From assembly GCA_963930655.1 (NCBI GenBank), contig OZ005619.1:21041752-21105751 (forward strand): a DNA stretch of 64,000 nt, written 5' to 3'. The position numbers and the translations under genes are program-made. Below the pieces are notes generated by a model. It did no database searches. It saw only the letters and a program-made list of their open reading frames with translations, and was not told where the DNA came from. This DNA is from Myrica gale. Taxonomy: Eukaryota > Streptophyta > Magnoliopsida > Fagales > Myricaceae. Of the stretch, positions 11,834-22,677 are shown piece after piece; positions within the stretch are counted from its first letter, which is position 1; each line of letters opens with the position of its first letter.

Positions 11834-13912
11834 ATGACTCTGGGTCTGATCAACGCGAACCCCGTGGTTCACGCTAAGAAGGAAAGAGTCGCTCGCACCG
11901 AAGATCCTCACGGAGATGACGCCGTTGATCCTCTCGAAATCTATGATATCCTTTTTTCTGTTTCCTAAAGTCTCATGTTTTCTGGGCTCCTTTAGTGCCC
12001 GAGCTCTGAGCCAATGACTCCTATTGGGATCGGTTCAGTAGCTCTGCACCTGAATATTTATTATATGACAAATTTGGGATCTTTGACTCGAATTGATAAA
12101 TTTCGTGAGGGATATAAGAGATCCGGAGCATCCGTACTCCTTGGAACAGCTCAGTGTTCTTTCGGAGGAATCCATCACCGTCGATGACAAGCTAGGTCGT
12201 ATTCTGTGAGTATTCATTAGCTGTGCTCCAATTTCCTTTCCTTAGCTTCTTTCATAGTGGCCATTAATTTCATGGAAGTGATCCCACTGATTTTTCTTGA
12301 TTTTTAGTATTGTTCGGCAAATACGTTGACTTTGATTAACTCGTCTTTTTGAAAATTCGGTAAATTTAATCTCCTTCATTGCTTTAGTGGTTCTGAAATT
12401 TAATTGCTTCTTTTAGGATAACTTTCACGCCTACCATCCAGCACTGCAGTATGGCTACCGTAATCGGTCTATGCCTGAGAGTGAAACTAAAACATTATTT
12501 CCCTCCCCATTATAAGGTCAGCTTTCCGTATTCAATTGCCGAGTCCAACTTAGTTTCTGTGTTGCTTTTGGTAGGGTTTTACCATACTCCACCTTAAGAG
12601 CATTTTGTACTTGTGGCGACTCTTGACTATTACTGTACTCTTACTTATCTGTAGTTGTAAAAGAAGAAGTTGAGTAGCTGCAGGTGGTTCGTGCTCTATT
12701 TATAAACGAATTCTTGCTTACTTGAGATTAGCAGAAGCTCCTTTGAATGCAAGTCTGTCAGACTCTGTTACCGCGGAACTTCTTTTTTCATACTGTAAAA
12801 GAAGATTTTCCAAAGCCTGAGTAGATTATCTTTATAGGCTGAAATGAAATGGCATCAGCTGTTGACTGTTGTTCGACGCAATATGTGGAAAACCCTGCCT
12901 TTGTGTTTTTTCCTACTATTAAAAATGATTTAGAGACAATGTTGATTAGTTTCTTTGGAAGTTTTCTATGGTACAATCAGTGAATCACTTGGTCAGTGTG
13001 GCACTCTCTGCGTTGCCCTCCCAATAAAATAAATAACTACATCACTAAATACTCAAAACTGTTGGGTATCCTCTGCATTTGTTTCCAGGCGAGGTGTGGA
13101 TTTTTTAAAAGATAGCTAGGCTATTTCTTTCTGCATTTCTCTGTCATCATCTGATGTACTTATTGGCATCTTCTCTCATAATGGAATGTATTTTCAGGTA
13201 GACATCAAAGTATCTCCTGGATCGCATGCAAATGAAGAATCAGGTGAATCTCAACCATATCCCCCCTGCTCCCGCCCCAACAAAAAAAAAACACATTGGA
13301 GATAAATTTTGTCCTTTCCAATCTTAAATTCAAAGAGATGGAATGGTTAACAAGCATCTTTATGGGAACAGATTTTCCAAATTTCCAAGAGGACACGATG
13401 CTATGGAAAATCTCCCCATTCAAACTTAAAAGGGGTTATTGGCATTCCCGCCTATTGCAGATTTGGTATTTAATCTCCTTGTTTTGTCTAGTATCTTGAG
13501 GAGCACTGACGAGAACAATTAGCAACTATGAAGGGGATGGAGAAATATAAGTTACTCTTTCTTATTAAGCTAGCCAGATCCCTCAAAATGTCTTCGCTCG
13601 GAGGCATTAATGACATATCTTAAGCTTTATCATTACTATCATCAGATGTAAGAGAGTGTAGTTTCATCTTTAGTCGAACTCTTCTTATCTCGTGTATATT
13701 GGTACATAGATTCACATTCTATTATGGTGTATATTTATGATTTCCTTAATAACGTCGTACTCCAATGGGCCCAAACTAATGCTGATATTTTGTAATTTGC
13801 TCTTTTGGTAGTTAATAAGCAGTTAAATGACAAGGAACGAGTTGCTGCAGCCTTGGAGAATCCCAACCTTCGCCAACTTGTGGATGAGTGTCTCTACTCC
13901 AATGAACTTTGA
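11834..13912 (+). CDS. AE7L: AE7-like / MIP18-family cytosolic Fe-S assembly protein (5 exons, 154 aa)
   Basis: MIP18 (DUF59) protein of the late cytosolic iron-sulfur assembly (CIA) targeting complex, which works with MMS19 and CIA1 to pass Fe-S clusters to DNA polymerases and helicases. Exons: 11834-11945, 12100-12205, 12417-12516, 13198-13243, 13812-13912, totalling 465 nt and closing in frame. The start [19 protein letters not shown] resembles the AE7-like rather than the AE7 paralogue. Conserved blocks: [18 protein letters not shown], the reactive-cysteine block [16 protein letters not shown], and the C-terminal [19 protein letters not shown]. Intron 1 is best read as a minor-spliceosome intron (see the separate entry). 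The 3' end faces the SEC14-like gene; AATAAA lies near 14451. Confidence 0.9.
11946..12099 (+). other. U12-type intron of the AE7-like gene with AT-AA ends
   Basis: The exon ends at a codon phase of one nucleotide (GAA ATC TAT G). The next bases are ATATCCTTTT, a perfect minor-spliceosome 5' site. Near the 3' end is TCTTTGACT (12080-12088), close to the U12 branch consensus TTCCTTRAC, with the branch A at 12086. The only frame that restores the conserved D-x-x-R-D-I-x-D-P-E-H-P sequence starts exon 2 at 12100 (AT TTC GTG AGG), so the intron ends AA, 13 nt after the branch A. No AC or AG at a suitable place keeps the frame. Confidence 0.65.
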
Positions 13913-15419
13913 CCAAGTACGCACTTTCCTGCTCGTAGCCCGCTGTACAGGGTTAAAGTCACCAGTTGTCAGATGCAATAAGAACTGGCACTTTCTGTAA
14001 TGTGCATTTTATGTGCTGAATGTTTTAAGCTCGTTGCGGATGAGTATACTATTTGTTGTTTCACATGGACGTGTCAGGAACTTCATGTTGATAGTAGACT
14101 TCCCAAATGCACAACGCCCCTGTTGATATCAATTGTCGTAGTGGTTGGCCACGTGCTTAGAAAAAATAGTGTTAGGCCACCTTCAATTGCCAACAGGAGC
14201 AATTTAGAACCTCCCCGCTGCAGAGGCGTATACCTTGACCAGTTTGAATTCTTATTAATGTTGTGTAGTTTAGTAAGCAGCCAAAGACCCATCACGAATA
14301 AACTAATTCGGCTTTCTGATCTAAGTGGTCTAAGTTGTCATATCTCCGGACTCCATTGTGAAACTCGTATAAGTATAATCCAGTGCAGGGGGATTCTTTA
14401 AGTTCCAAACATTAGATGTCTAATTTCTCGACTATTTGATGACCGGACATCAATAAAAAGACTGCTGCTAGACTAAAAAAAAAGTTTTCTGTCGAGTCTG
14501 TTTGCCCTTTTATAGCTCATTGCTCGGCGCATAAACCAAAACTAGAAAAACCTTGGGGAAAAAGATGTGCTGGAGGTTCTACAACGACCATGAAATGGCA
14601 TTATTGGCTAGAATCGGAAGAGTTGTACATCCATTTTTTTTTCATATGAACAACATTGAACCGAATGCAAAGTTATCGCCTCCGCGGCTCCGCTGAAGAC
14701 AAGTCCACTGTCACACCGTTCTGGCATCTCAACTGCGCAATGCAAGTTTCACCAAGCGTACCGTAACAACTTTTGTAAATGCTTCATGCGCCCCAAGTGT
14801 CACTCGATCGACATTTCATGACCGCTTCAATATTTTGTAACAACTTGGACATTTCAATATGCATGCGAGAATTAAATAGCACCGCGGGTAGGCGGGTACA
14901 GGAACTTTACATGTGCTGGCTTGCAGACGGTGGACGGATTCTCACCAGCCGAACCAGTGCTATAAATACATAGAAACCCAAGGGGTCCACACTTAGCAGG
15001 GCCTTTCGGAATTGCATTGTGTGGCCCCTTCAGGCCCATCCCATGCAGGAACCCCTAGGCTTCCTCGTGCAGATTGACCAAAAGGATCTCTCAGATTAGT
15101 GTGCGGCAATTGGCTAGACATACAGTGTGATTATTTTGTGGTTGGTAGCGAACATTAGGAACTATTAAGACATGGGTATTTAAAGAGGAATACGGAGAAG
15201 AAGCGCATAGTTATTAACTTTTAACGACGAACTGAACAAGTACAAGAGCATCATTTCCTGTTCCCAGATAATAAAATTGATATAAAAGCTTGCATCTATC
15301 AATTCGGTCACCCGGCATCGTACCTACACGGATTAGCTGCGCACTATTAAGAGGACTATATGCTTCCTCAGCTAGCTGAGGTGGCAATGGATATTGGCCC
15401 TGTATCACCACCCACTCCT
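13913..15419. other. Intergenic region between convergent AE7-like and SEC14-like genes
   Basis: Contains the 3' UTRs of the two convergent genes. AATAAA at about 14451 fits the AE7-like poly(A) signal. Open frames here (for example 14000-14401 and 15214-15432) match no family I know and carry no splice continuity. I see no other feature. Confidence 0.4.
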
Positions 15420-15473
15420 GAATGGTGTTCATAATGTGCTTCGCAAAAAAAACAGAATGGTGTTCATAATGTG
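15420..15473. mobile_element. Micro-insertion flanked by a 19-bp target duplication at the SEC14-like stop codon
   Basis: The 19-mer GAATGGTGTTCATAATGTG is at 15420-15438 and again, identical, at 15455-15473. The 16 bp between them, CTTCGCAAAAAAAACA, are A-rich. A perfect long direct repeat around a short A-rich filler is what an extremely truncated target-primed (LINE-driven) insertion leaves. The second copy spans the stop codon of the SEC14-like gene; the protein end is unchanged because the duplicated copy retains it. Confidence 0.55.
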
Positions 15474-17639
15474 GTAATTATCTTATCAAATCCCCAGAAC
15501 TTTGCAGTTTTTACGTCATCCTGGGCCATCAATCGCGAGAACTCTTCATGGTCGTATTTTAGGGTGGCTTCTCCCCCAAACTCGCTTGGGAGGTTTTCTA
15601 CATCGAAAAACGTCTTCATGAGCTCCACACTATCTTTACTTTTGGGATATACAAATTTCACCTTCTGAGATGTCTTCGGATCCAGGAAGTACTTGACAGC
15701 CTATAAAAATCGAAAAAAGACAGCTCATAAATGCAAGATCTAGCTGCTTAAAAATAAGATAAAAATCAGACTCTGCGACAGTATGTATTCTTTGGCTAGC
15801 CAAGGGAATCCATCTAAAACGAATTATCTCACGCCTCTATCAAATTCATGCCTAGAATTGCACCTAGCAACAAAAAGGAGAGACGAAAAACTATTCCGTG
15901 GCCTTCAGGCTTCAGCTTGAAATAAGAGAGAAAAATAGCAGAAACAATTGCTCGAGTAGGTGAATGTCTACAAAAGTTGATCATGGGAGATATATTTGGC
16001 AACCAACGTTTTATGGCACCCTTTGAGCACAAGTAGAGCAATCAAGACAGAGCATCTTATAACGACTTGCTTCAAGCATGATTGAGTTAAGTTTTCAAGG
16101 AAGAAAGAAGCAGTAATTGTCAAACTCAGATCCAAAAAAATACCAGTAAATGACAATATCTATGTAATGGAAAACCAAACGAAAACAAAGCAGGAGGTCT
16201 AACCTTCCAAAATGCCTGAAAAATCCTTGGTGGATTATACAGAAATGCAACAGCAAGCCTCTCGGGGTAGTGGTTTTGTAAAATGTTAATTATATCACGG
16301 GCTGTTTTGATGGGAATGTTGGTGTTCAATGAAAATCCAGTGAAATCTATCAACCACGACGTTTGTTCTTGCCCTTCAGGAAGGTTAAGGATAGCATTTT
16401 CCAAAAGATAGACCAGATGGCGAACATTATCCTCTCCTGATGTGATATTCTGACCAAAGGGAAAAAGGGTTAGCAAGTTAGTTCAGAGAACTTAGAAAAA
16501 AAAAAGTTAGTTCAGAGAAGCAAAGTGTCAGAAATCCAAGTACCAACCTGCATCCCTGGCCTCATTATAAGCACGGTCCTTCCAAGTCGATCATGAAAAT
16601 CTGCTCTGGAAACTTTGCCAGTCTCACCTTCATGGGCTATTTCGTTCTGGACAAATCACAAGTAAGGAGCATGCATAAATGAAATGTTATTACTTAAAAA
16701 GTTCACATCAATAATTGCTGCATGTATGTGATGACTGAGGCTACAACATGCAGAAGGTGAAAGGTGTGTTAAAGCTGACAACTGATTTGCACATGCAACA
16801 AAAACCAAAATTCCCAACTTCTTCATTCATCTGATTTTAGCTAGTTTGGAACTGAAATTTCTACCGGTGTTGAACTTTCTTTTCTTTTTTTGATAAGCTC
16901 TACCGGTGTTGAACTTGGAACTTGGAACAGCACGAAGATTGTTAGCGAACAAAAGCTTTTACAGATCAATTGGGCAACTGAAACTTAGAAGTACTTAGAT
17001 TGATTTTAGCTGACAACTGAAATTTCTACAGTGCACAAAAGTTTCTAGACCTCGGCAGCACTTGGATTAATGAATGTAGTAAACAAGATTATTGGAGAGA
17101 AATCTAATTTGAAATCCGTCTGTCTGCCAAATATGTGATGAGAAGCAGAGGCGAACACCATGGATAATAGCAACCTAAGTACTTCTAGTTCTTTCATGTT
17201 GAAAGTCATGTAGTCAACTTACCCAACGAATTTCCTCAGGCTTATAAGTGGACCTCCACTTGAATGTCTCTTCCAACATTTTCTTTGCCTTATCAACATT
17301 CCAGTTCCGAGCTTCTAAGTATCTCCTCAGGCATGCATCAGTGCAGAACTTTAAATTACGTCTTGATAGAGATCCAAGAGCAGCCCTGAGTTCGCTGATC
17401 TGTTTGTAAATATGCCTCATTATATATATATTTTCAATATGTGATTAAAAGCTTGCAGTCTATCCTAATAGATTGAAAGGTTGGCAGAAATAAGTAAAAG
17501 GAAGAAAAACAAAGAGGTTATCTAGAAAAAAAAATGCAGACTGCCCTAGATGTCTGTCCAAGAACTTAATTACCTTTGCATCTTTCTGTGAAGAGTCATC
17601 CTCCTGAATATTCTGAGGTTGCCTTCTCAGAAGATACAT
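15464..17639 (-). CDS. SEC14-like CRAL-TRIO phosphatidylinositol-transfer protein (274 aa)
   Basis: Cytosolic lipid-binding protein of the SEC14 family, which presents phosphatidylinositol or similar lipids to membranes or kinases. Coding exons: 17639-17574, 17399-17223, 16646-16548, 16449-16204, 15700-15464 (825 nt; all introns fall between codons). The N-terminal CRAL-TRIO helix block includes CTDACLRRYLEARNWNVDKA and EETFKWRSTYKPEEIRW (about 40-81). The lipid-binding domain follows: GKVSRADFHDRLGRTVLIMR, WLIDFTGFSLN, NHYPERLAVAFLYNPPRIFQ, ENLPSEFGG. The start is the ATG at 17639 (MYLLRRQPQNIQ); a longer TTG-initiated reading is not used. A 5' UTR exon ends at a good donor at 18910 (CTTCACCAG/GTACG). 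As I recall, a SEC14-like gene also neighbours VPS39 on Arabidopsis chromosome 4. Confidence 0.88.
16861..16916. mobile_element. Micro-insertion flanked by a 17-bp target duplication in a SEC14-like intron
   Basis: CTACCGGTGTTGAACTT is at 16861-16877 and again, identical, at 16900-16916. The 22 bp between are T-rich and end TTTTTTTGATAAGCT, so on the minus strand they read as CTTATC followed by an A-rich tail. The same CTTATC-poly(A) end marks the larger retroposon at 5831, which suggests one LINE family with nearly complete 5' truncation here. It lies between coding exons 2 and 3. Confidence 0.6.
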
Positions 17640-19746
17640 GCTGACTGCCAAAGGGGTTCACCTACAGGAAATAGCATTCATCTTAGACAACATACTTAGA
17701 ATACTCTAAGATAGCATTTTCACTTTATTTGGCCAATCTAATAATTCTCTTCGTAATATATGAACTCCATAGTAGCAAAATATAAAAGTTTGGGAGAATA
17801 CTGAAGTTATTAACAGAACCATCTAACATTAGAAAAAATGCTCCCAGAAACTGGAACATCCGGAGCATATGCAATGAAACCATTTATCTCCATAAACCAC
17901 GACACACTCTAACCCTGTCTCACATACTGATCATTCCCCACCATCAGTAATCCAATGTCATTTCACTCTTCCTTTTTTTTTCTCTAAGCAAACCTCATTT
18001 CACTCGATGCTGTTAATGTGACCTTATCAACCATGCATGCGGAAAGAAACAGGGTTATTTGGAACCGAGTCCGGCAATTCCCAGCCACCTCTCTTGAATA
18101 GCCACATTCGGAATCAATCCACTGGGTGTGATACTTAAAGTCTCTTTGGTCAACCTTTCTTCTTTCTTTTTTCAGTATTTTATGTAAAGATCACTGCTAG
18201 TTCTCTTACTAATTACTTACTTGATCAGCCTACCCGATTCTAATGTATTCCTCTAATCCATCTATTGCTCCCAGCTTTTGATTTTCAACATTGCAGCGGT
18301 TCCACTAGTTCCATTGCGGCCCTCTGTTTCTTGAAGAAAGCAATAATGGTATAACTCCCCAATTCAACCATCAACAATTGCAACGCAAGAATGAGCAACA
18401 CAGCGAAGAATCTGGCAGATGGGTTTCCCAAAATCCCCAATACTATCTCAACGTTGACCCAATTCAAAATATGTACAACCATCAGAGTCACAAAGAAACC
18501 AACCTTTTCGGCTTCTATAACAAAAGTAACTGAACGACTCTATTAAGAGATCTTTGAACCCTACCACCAAAAACAGCATTTAGATGCCTTCGAGCATCAG
18601 CCAAAGGTGCTTAAGAAACTTGCGAACACATTACAAAACGAATAAAAAGTACGAGATCCACTTAAAAAAACTGAAAAAATATCTAACTAGGACTCGAATC
18701 TTCACAATAGAGCCTGAATTCTCAACTCCATACTTTAATCAGAAAAGTCAAAGACTAAGTAGTCTCAGAAAACTGACGGAAGAACAGGTGACAGAACAGC
18801 GACAAATGCAGAGACGATAAGTTTTGCATGCAATTTGACAAATTGCACAGAGACTCAAAGCGTTTCAGTCTTCATTTGTTGAATATGAAAATTCAAGCAG
18901 GTAACGTACCTGGTGAAGCGGAGGAGACTGGAAGGTCCTTATACAAAGTGTGTTTCTCAGCGCTTTGGGCGATGAAGAACGATTGGATTTAGGTGAATGG
19001 ATACAGAGAGAGGGGGACGTGCGTTTCTATTGGCTATTTTTCCCGTCACGAGGTTGACAATTGAGACTGGGCCACTGGCATTAAATAATTTAAATCCTCT
19101 CGCCGTACTAGTAGCGTGGGGTGGGTCGTGAGAGAGAGGAGAAGGAGATCTGCGTAGGTCTCCTTTTTAAAGCTACACACTGATTGGGAAAAAAGCAAGG
19201 GACAGCATTGGACTTTTAAGCATGGGTGTGGGGTATGTACTCAATATGCCCCCTTTCGGCATTTAAAAAATATATATTTTCTATATATATATATATATAT
19301 AATTTTATATATATATAATTTTATTTGTTTTTCTTTGGCGATGATGGTTGTATAATTTGTTGGACCAAATATAGATAGCCAGAAGTTAGGTTAATGGGAA
19401 TAAAAAAAATGAATAAATAGGTTTGTGGAGTTAATGGACTCAACATGGCCTATCATTTCCGGACCCCTTTTTTTTCTTTCTCTCGGATGTTTAATATTCA
19501 ACACGTCTGACCCTTTCTTAAATATGGAGAAGTGATCCGAATAGAATACCAAAACACCAAGTCCACGGACCACGTGGCAATTATCAACATTAGAATACAT
19601 TAGGATGGTCGGGGGGGTTGTGGTGATTCCAATTACTTTAATCTTGTTTAAATTTTCGTATCATCAAAGTGGTTCAAGACGATCTGGGGTGGTGATCTGT
19701 CTATTTTATATTTAAAAATTAATTAATTCTCTATAGGTTCGACAAA

Positions 19747-19772
19747 TAATAATAATAATAATAATAATAATA
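19747..19772 (+). repeat. (AAT)n microsatellite
   Basis: About eight consecutive AAT units, potentially polymorphic. Confidence 0.9.
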
Positions 19773-20744
19773 TCGGCCAGTGTATGCGTTTATATATAAA
19801 CATTAAATAGTGAGCATTGCATATCATACCCCCGTTGAATTTTTTTATAACTACTATATGATCTAAATTAGGGGGGAGGAATGAAGATCCAAATTTGTTA
19901 GGCTTGTTCACACAAATAGGTGAAAAAAAAAGAATGAAAAAGAAAAATAGAAGATGTCGATGGTAAAAATGTTTAATCAGTTTCATATATAAAAAAGATT
20001 ATTGGTTGGAAATTTTTTTTATATGAGAAATAATACTCTTACGTTGTGTAATATAAATTTATGGACAAAACATAAGCTTCGAAATAAATCAAGAAAACTA
20101 TACAAAATGGAGTGCCTATTTATAAAGTGGCAATTTATGTTTAGTGGGCTACGATTAATGCTGAATCACGTTGCCAGAAAGAAAAAGTTGAACGTAGGTT
20201 TGTTTGAACTTTGAATTAAGTTAGCCCCAAAAATAGACCAAAATCCCGAGGTGCAAGGGAAAGAAAGCGACGCGAAGCCTTGTCCTATCAAAGTGTTTTA
20301 AAGTCAAACCCTCCTTCGCTCTTCGGGTCCAACGCAATAATGGCGTCGGTGGAGCGCGAATTGGGATAGTTGTTGGCAAGACGCTTTGCATATAGAAAAA
20401 AAAGAAAAAGAAAAGCATATGATATAAAGGAATAAGATCCGTAAATAGAAAATTGTCACCCAATGTTTTGTTCAATTTCAGTTATATAATTGAGATCATG
20501 ATTCGTGATGTTAAAAGCTAGAACTCATCAAGGATTTGACGGTAAAATTTTGATAGGCTTTGTAGATGATAGTTGATACCGAGATTCAAGTGAAAAAAGA
20601 AAAATTAAACGCTTCATAAATGGAAAAAAAAATGCACTTCTGTCTTGGGTGCCCAAGCAAGCGAGTTATCTAATAAGCAGTTGAACTCTTTTTTTTGGGC
20701 AGTTAAAACTAGTCGTTTCTCTCTTTATCTACGAAAGATTAAAT

Positions 20745-21110
20745 ACATTTTTTACCCATCAATTACTAGGTTTATGATACATTACACTCTAGATTATTAA
20801 TTATGGCATATTATATCCTCAAATTACTAATGTTAGACAATTTGCACTCTAAACTATCAACTTTGACACATTATACTCACAATTATTAATATTAAACATT
20901 TTACATCATTCATTTGATAATAATACCCTTAAGAAATTAATCAATTAACAACAATAACTTCAATATATGCAAAATGTGTCATTAGCATTATGGTCATTTT
21001 AATATGAACATTTGACAAAGGGTGCAAAATGTCAAAGATTGATAGTTAGAGGATATAATGTATAAAAATTGATAATTTAGAATACAAAATGTAAAACTAT
21101 AATGTTTTCG
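20745..21110. mobile_element. Foldback (MITE-like) element
   Basis: AT-rich inverted repeat. The left arm around GATACATTACACTCTAG and GGCATATTATATCC matches the reverse complement of the right arm around GGATATAATGTATAAAAA and ACAAAATGTAAAACTATAA. The arms also contain internal repeats of the sort CTATCAACTTTGACA. It is non-coding and its exact ends and target duplication are unclear. Confidence 0.5.
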
Positions 21111-22326
21111 TAAGTAAAAATTTTATTTTCTCTTTTTTTTCAGGCTCTGTGTGACATTTTGGTTATAAGGACGTGTAGCTTTTGGGTCTTTGGACCCTGT
21201 TGGTTCGCATGGGCTTTGAGCCTACTTTGCTTATTGTATATGGCTTTAAGCCCGTATCTTGTAACTTCCCCTCGAATTTACTAGTTGCCCAGAGAAAAAA
21301 ACGAGTAAAAGGTTCTCTGGAGCAATAAGGCCATATTCTGAATTCAACCCAACCAACGACCATGCATGATTCTAGTGTATTTTAGAAGGCAGAGAAGTGT
21401 AGCTATAAAGAGAAGCAAAGATGTAGCGTTCATGTTATGAAGTTCAAACAAATCCAACATCTACGAAGAGAAGCCAAGATGTAAAGTATTCGTGCATATA
21501 TTTTGGTGCCGCTGTAGGGGCACTTATGTTATTAAAATACGTATATTATTGAAGCTATATTTTCCTCATTTCCTTTCGTCCAAAGGTAGACTAAAAAAAG
21601 GCCGATTCTTAGGCCAATTTTGACTACGAAGATTACTGGGCCGCGCGAGGCATATACGACAAAAATTTCATCTAGCAGCGAGAGCATACGGACTACAACA
21701 TCTCTCCAAAACTATCACCACGTGTCCATCACCAGTAGACTTTGGTGTTTCTGGATATATTTGGGGTCTCAACAAATCGGACAAACCAAACAAATTTCAA
21801 AATTTTTAACTTTTACACATACACACTTCACTTTTCACAAACCCCAATAAATCTCAATAAAGTAAAGATTCCCAAAATTTTGGGAATATTCCCCAATATT
21901 TTGGCAAACAAACATCCCCTTATGGGCTAAAAATAATAGTCTAAATATTATAATAACAGCTTAGACCAGATAACTCGCGATCAAGACGACGTATTTTGCT
22001 TAACGATTACTCAAAGATTGATGCAGCTATTATGTTCTCATTTGCTAAAGTCAACTCAAAATATTGAAATAATAGACCAAGCGATAACTTATAACTATCC
22101 TTCTCACTGTCTCACAAAAAAGAAAGAAAGAAAGAAAGAAGAGAAACTTATAACTATCGATTGGCTGCCAGTTTTTTACGAAAAGCATTCCATTTAGTAT
22201 TTCATTATTTCAACTCAAGAACTCTACCCCCTCATATTACCAAAACGGCGAAGCGATCCTAGCCTCCATAAGAGGAAACCCCAACCGGGTGGAAACACAA
22301 TAAAAACATTCAAAAGACGACGCAGA

Positions 22327-22677
22327 ATGGAATCCAGGAGAAGTTTCAGGCTTCGGGGAGGCTCTTCATTCAGGCTCGAGAGGTCATACAGCTCGGTACT
22401 CACATCGGAGACTATAACCGCGGAATGTGCCGGAATTGCCGGCTACGAGAGGCTCTCGGAGTCTATGAGGCTAATCGACGAGTGCAATATCAGGATAGAA
22501 AGAAAAAAGACCAAAGATTGGTGGCTTCCAAGCAAGGTATTCAGTTTTAGAAAATTCCCGGGCGACGTTCAGGTCAGAAAGGGATCTGAGAAGGTTGTAG
22601 AGAAAAAACAGGTGAAGAAGAAGAAACGGCCTTCCTGGCTTCCTGATCCTGATAGGCGGTGGCCTGTGCAGGGATGA
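22327..22677 (+). CDS. Small basic plant protein of unknown function (116 aa)
   Basis: Single-exon frame. The N-terminus is rich in Arg and Ser (MESRRSFRLRGGSSFRLERS), followed by an acidic/hydrophobic middle (AGYERLSESMRLIDECNIRI), a Trp-rich KDWWLPSKVFSFRKF and a Lys-rich tail ending RPSWLPDPDRRWPVQG. The tail and the DWWLP block look like constrained protein, and codon use is ordinary. There is no signal peptide or membrane segment, and the basic tail could favour nuclear or membrane association. I do not recognise a function. Possible relatives are the short uncharacterised genes I recall near SCL7/DWF4 in Arabidopsis, but that is untested. Confidence 0.6.
   Translation: MESRRSFRLRGGSSFRLERSYSSVLTSETITAECAGIAGYERLSESMRLIDECNIRIERKKTKDWWLPSKVFSFRKFPGDVQVRKGSEKVVEKKQVKKKKRPSWLPDPDRRWPVQG

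Larger units (their letters stand above)
18911..22326. other. Gene-poor region with simple repeats
   Basis: The SEC14-like 5' UTR and promoter occupy about 18911-19150. Beyond it are an AT dinucleotide stretch (about 19270-19320), an AAT microsatellite (19747-19772), an AAAG run (22119-22140) and a foldback element at about 20745-21110. Open frames are short and unsupported. Nothing else was recognised. Confidence 0.5.

Noticed and set aside
11946-12099. Canonical GT-AG alternative for AE7-like intron 1 (donor at about 11961)
   Set aside because: It would add out-of-family residues and does not connect in frame to the conserved DPEHP block, while the U12 signals are strong.
15214-15432. 72-aa minus-strand frame after the SEC14-like stop
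   Set aside because: It lies in the expected 3' UTR and has no resemblance to the family C-terminus; its start lies inside the duplicated 19-mer.
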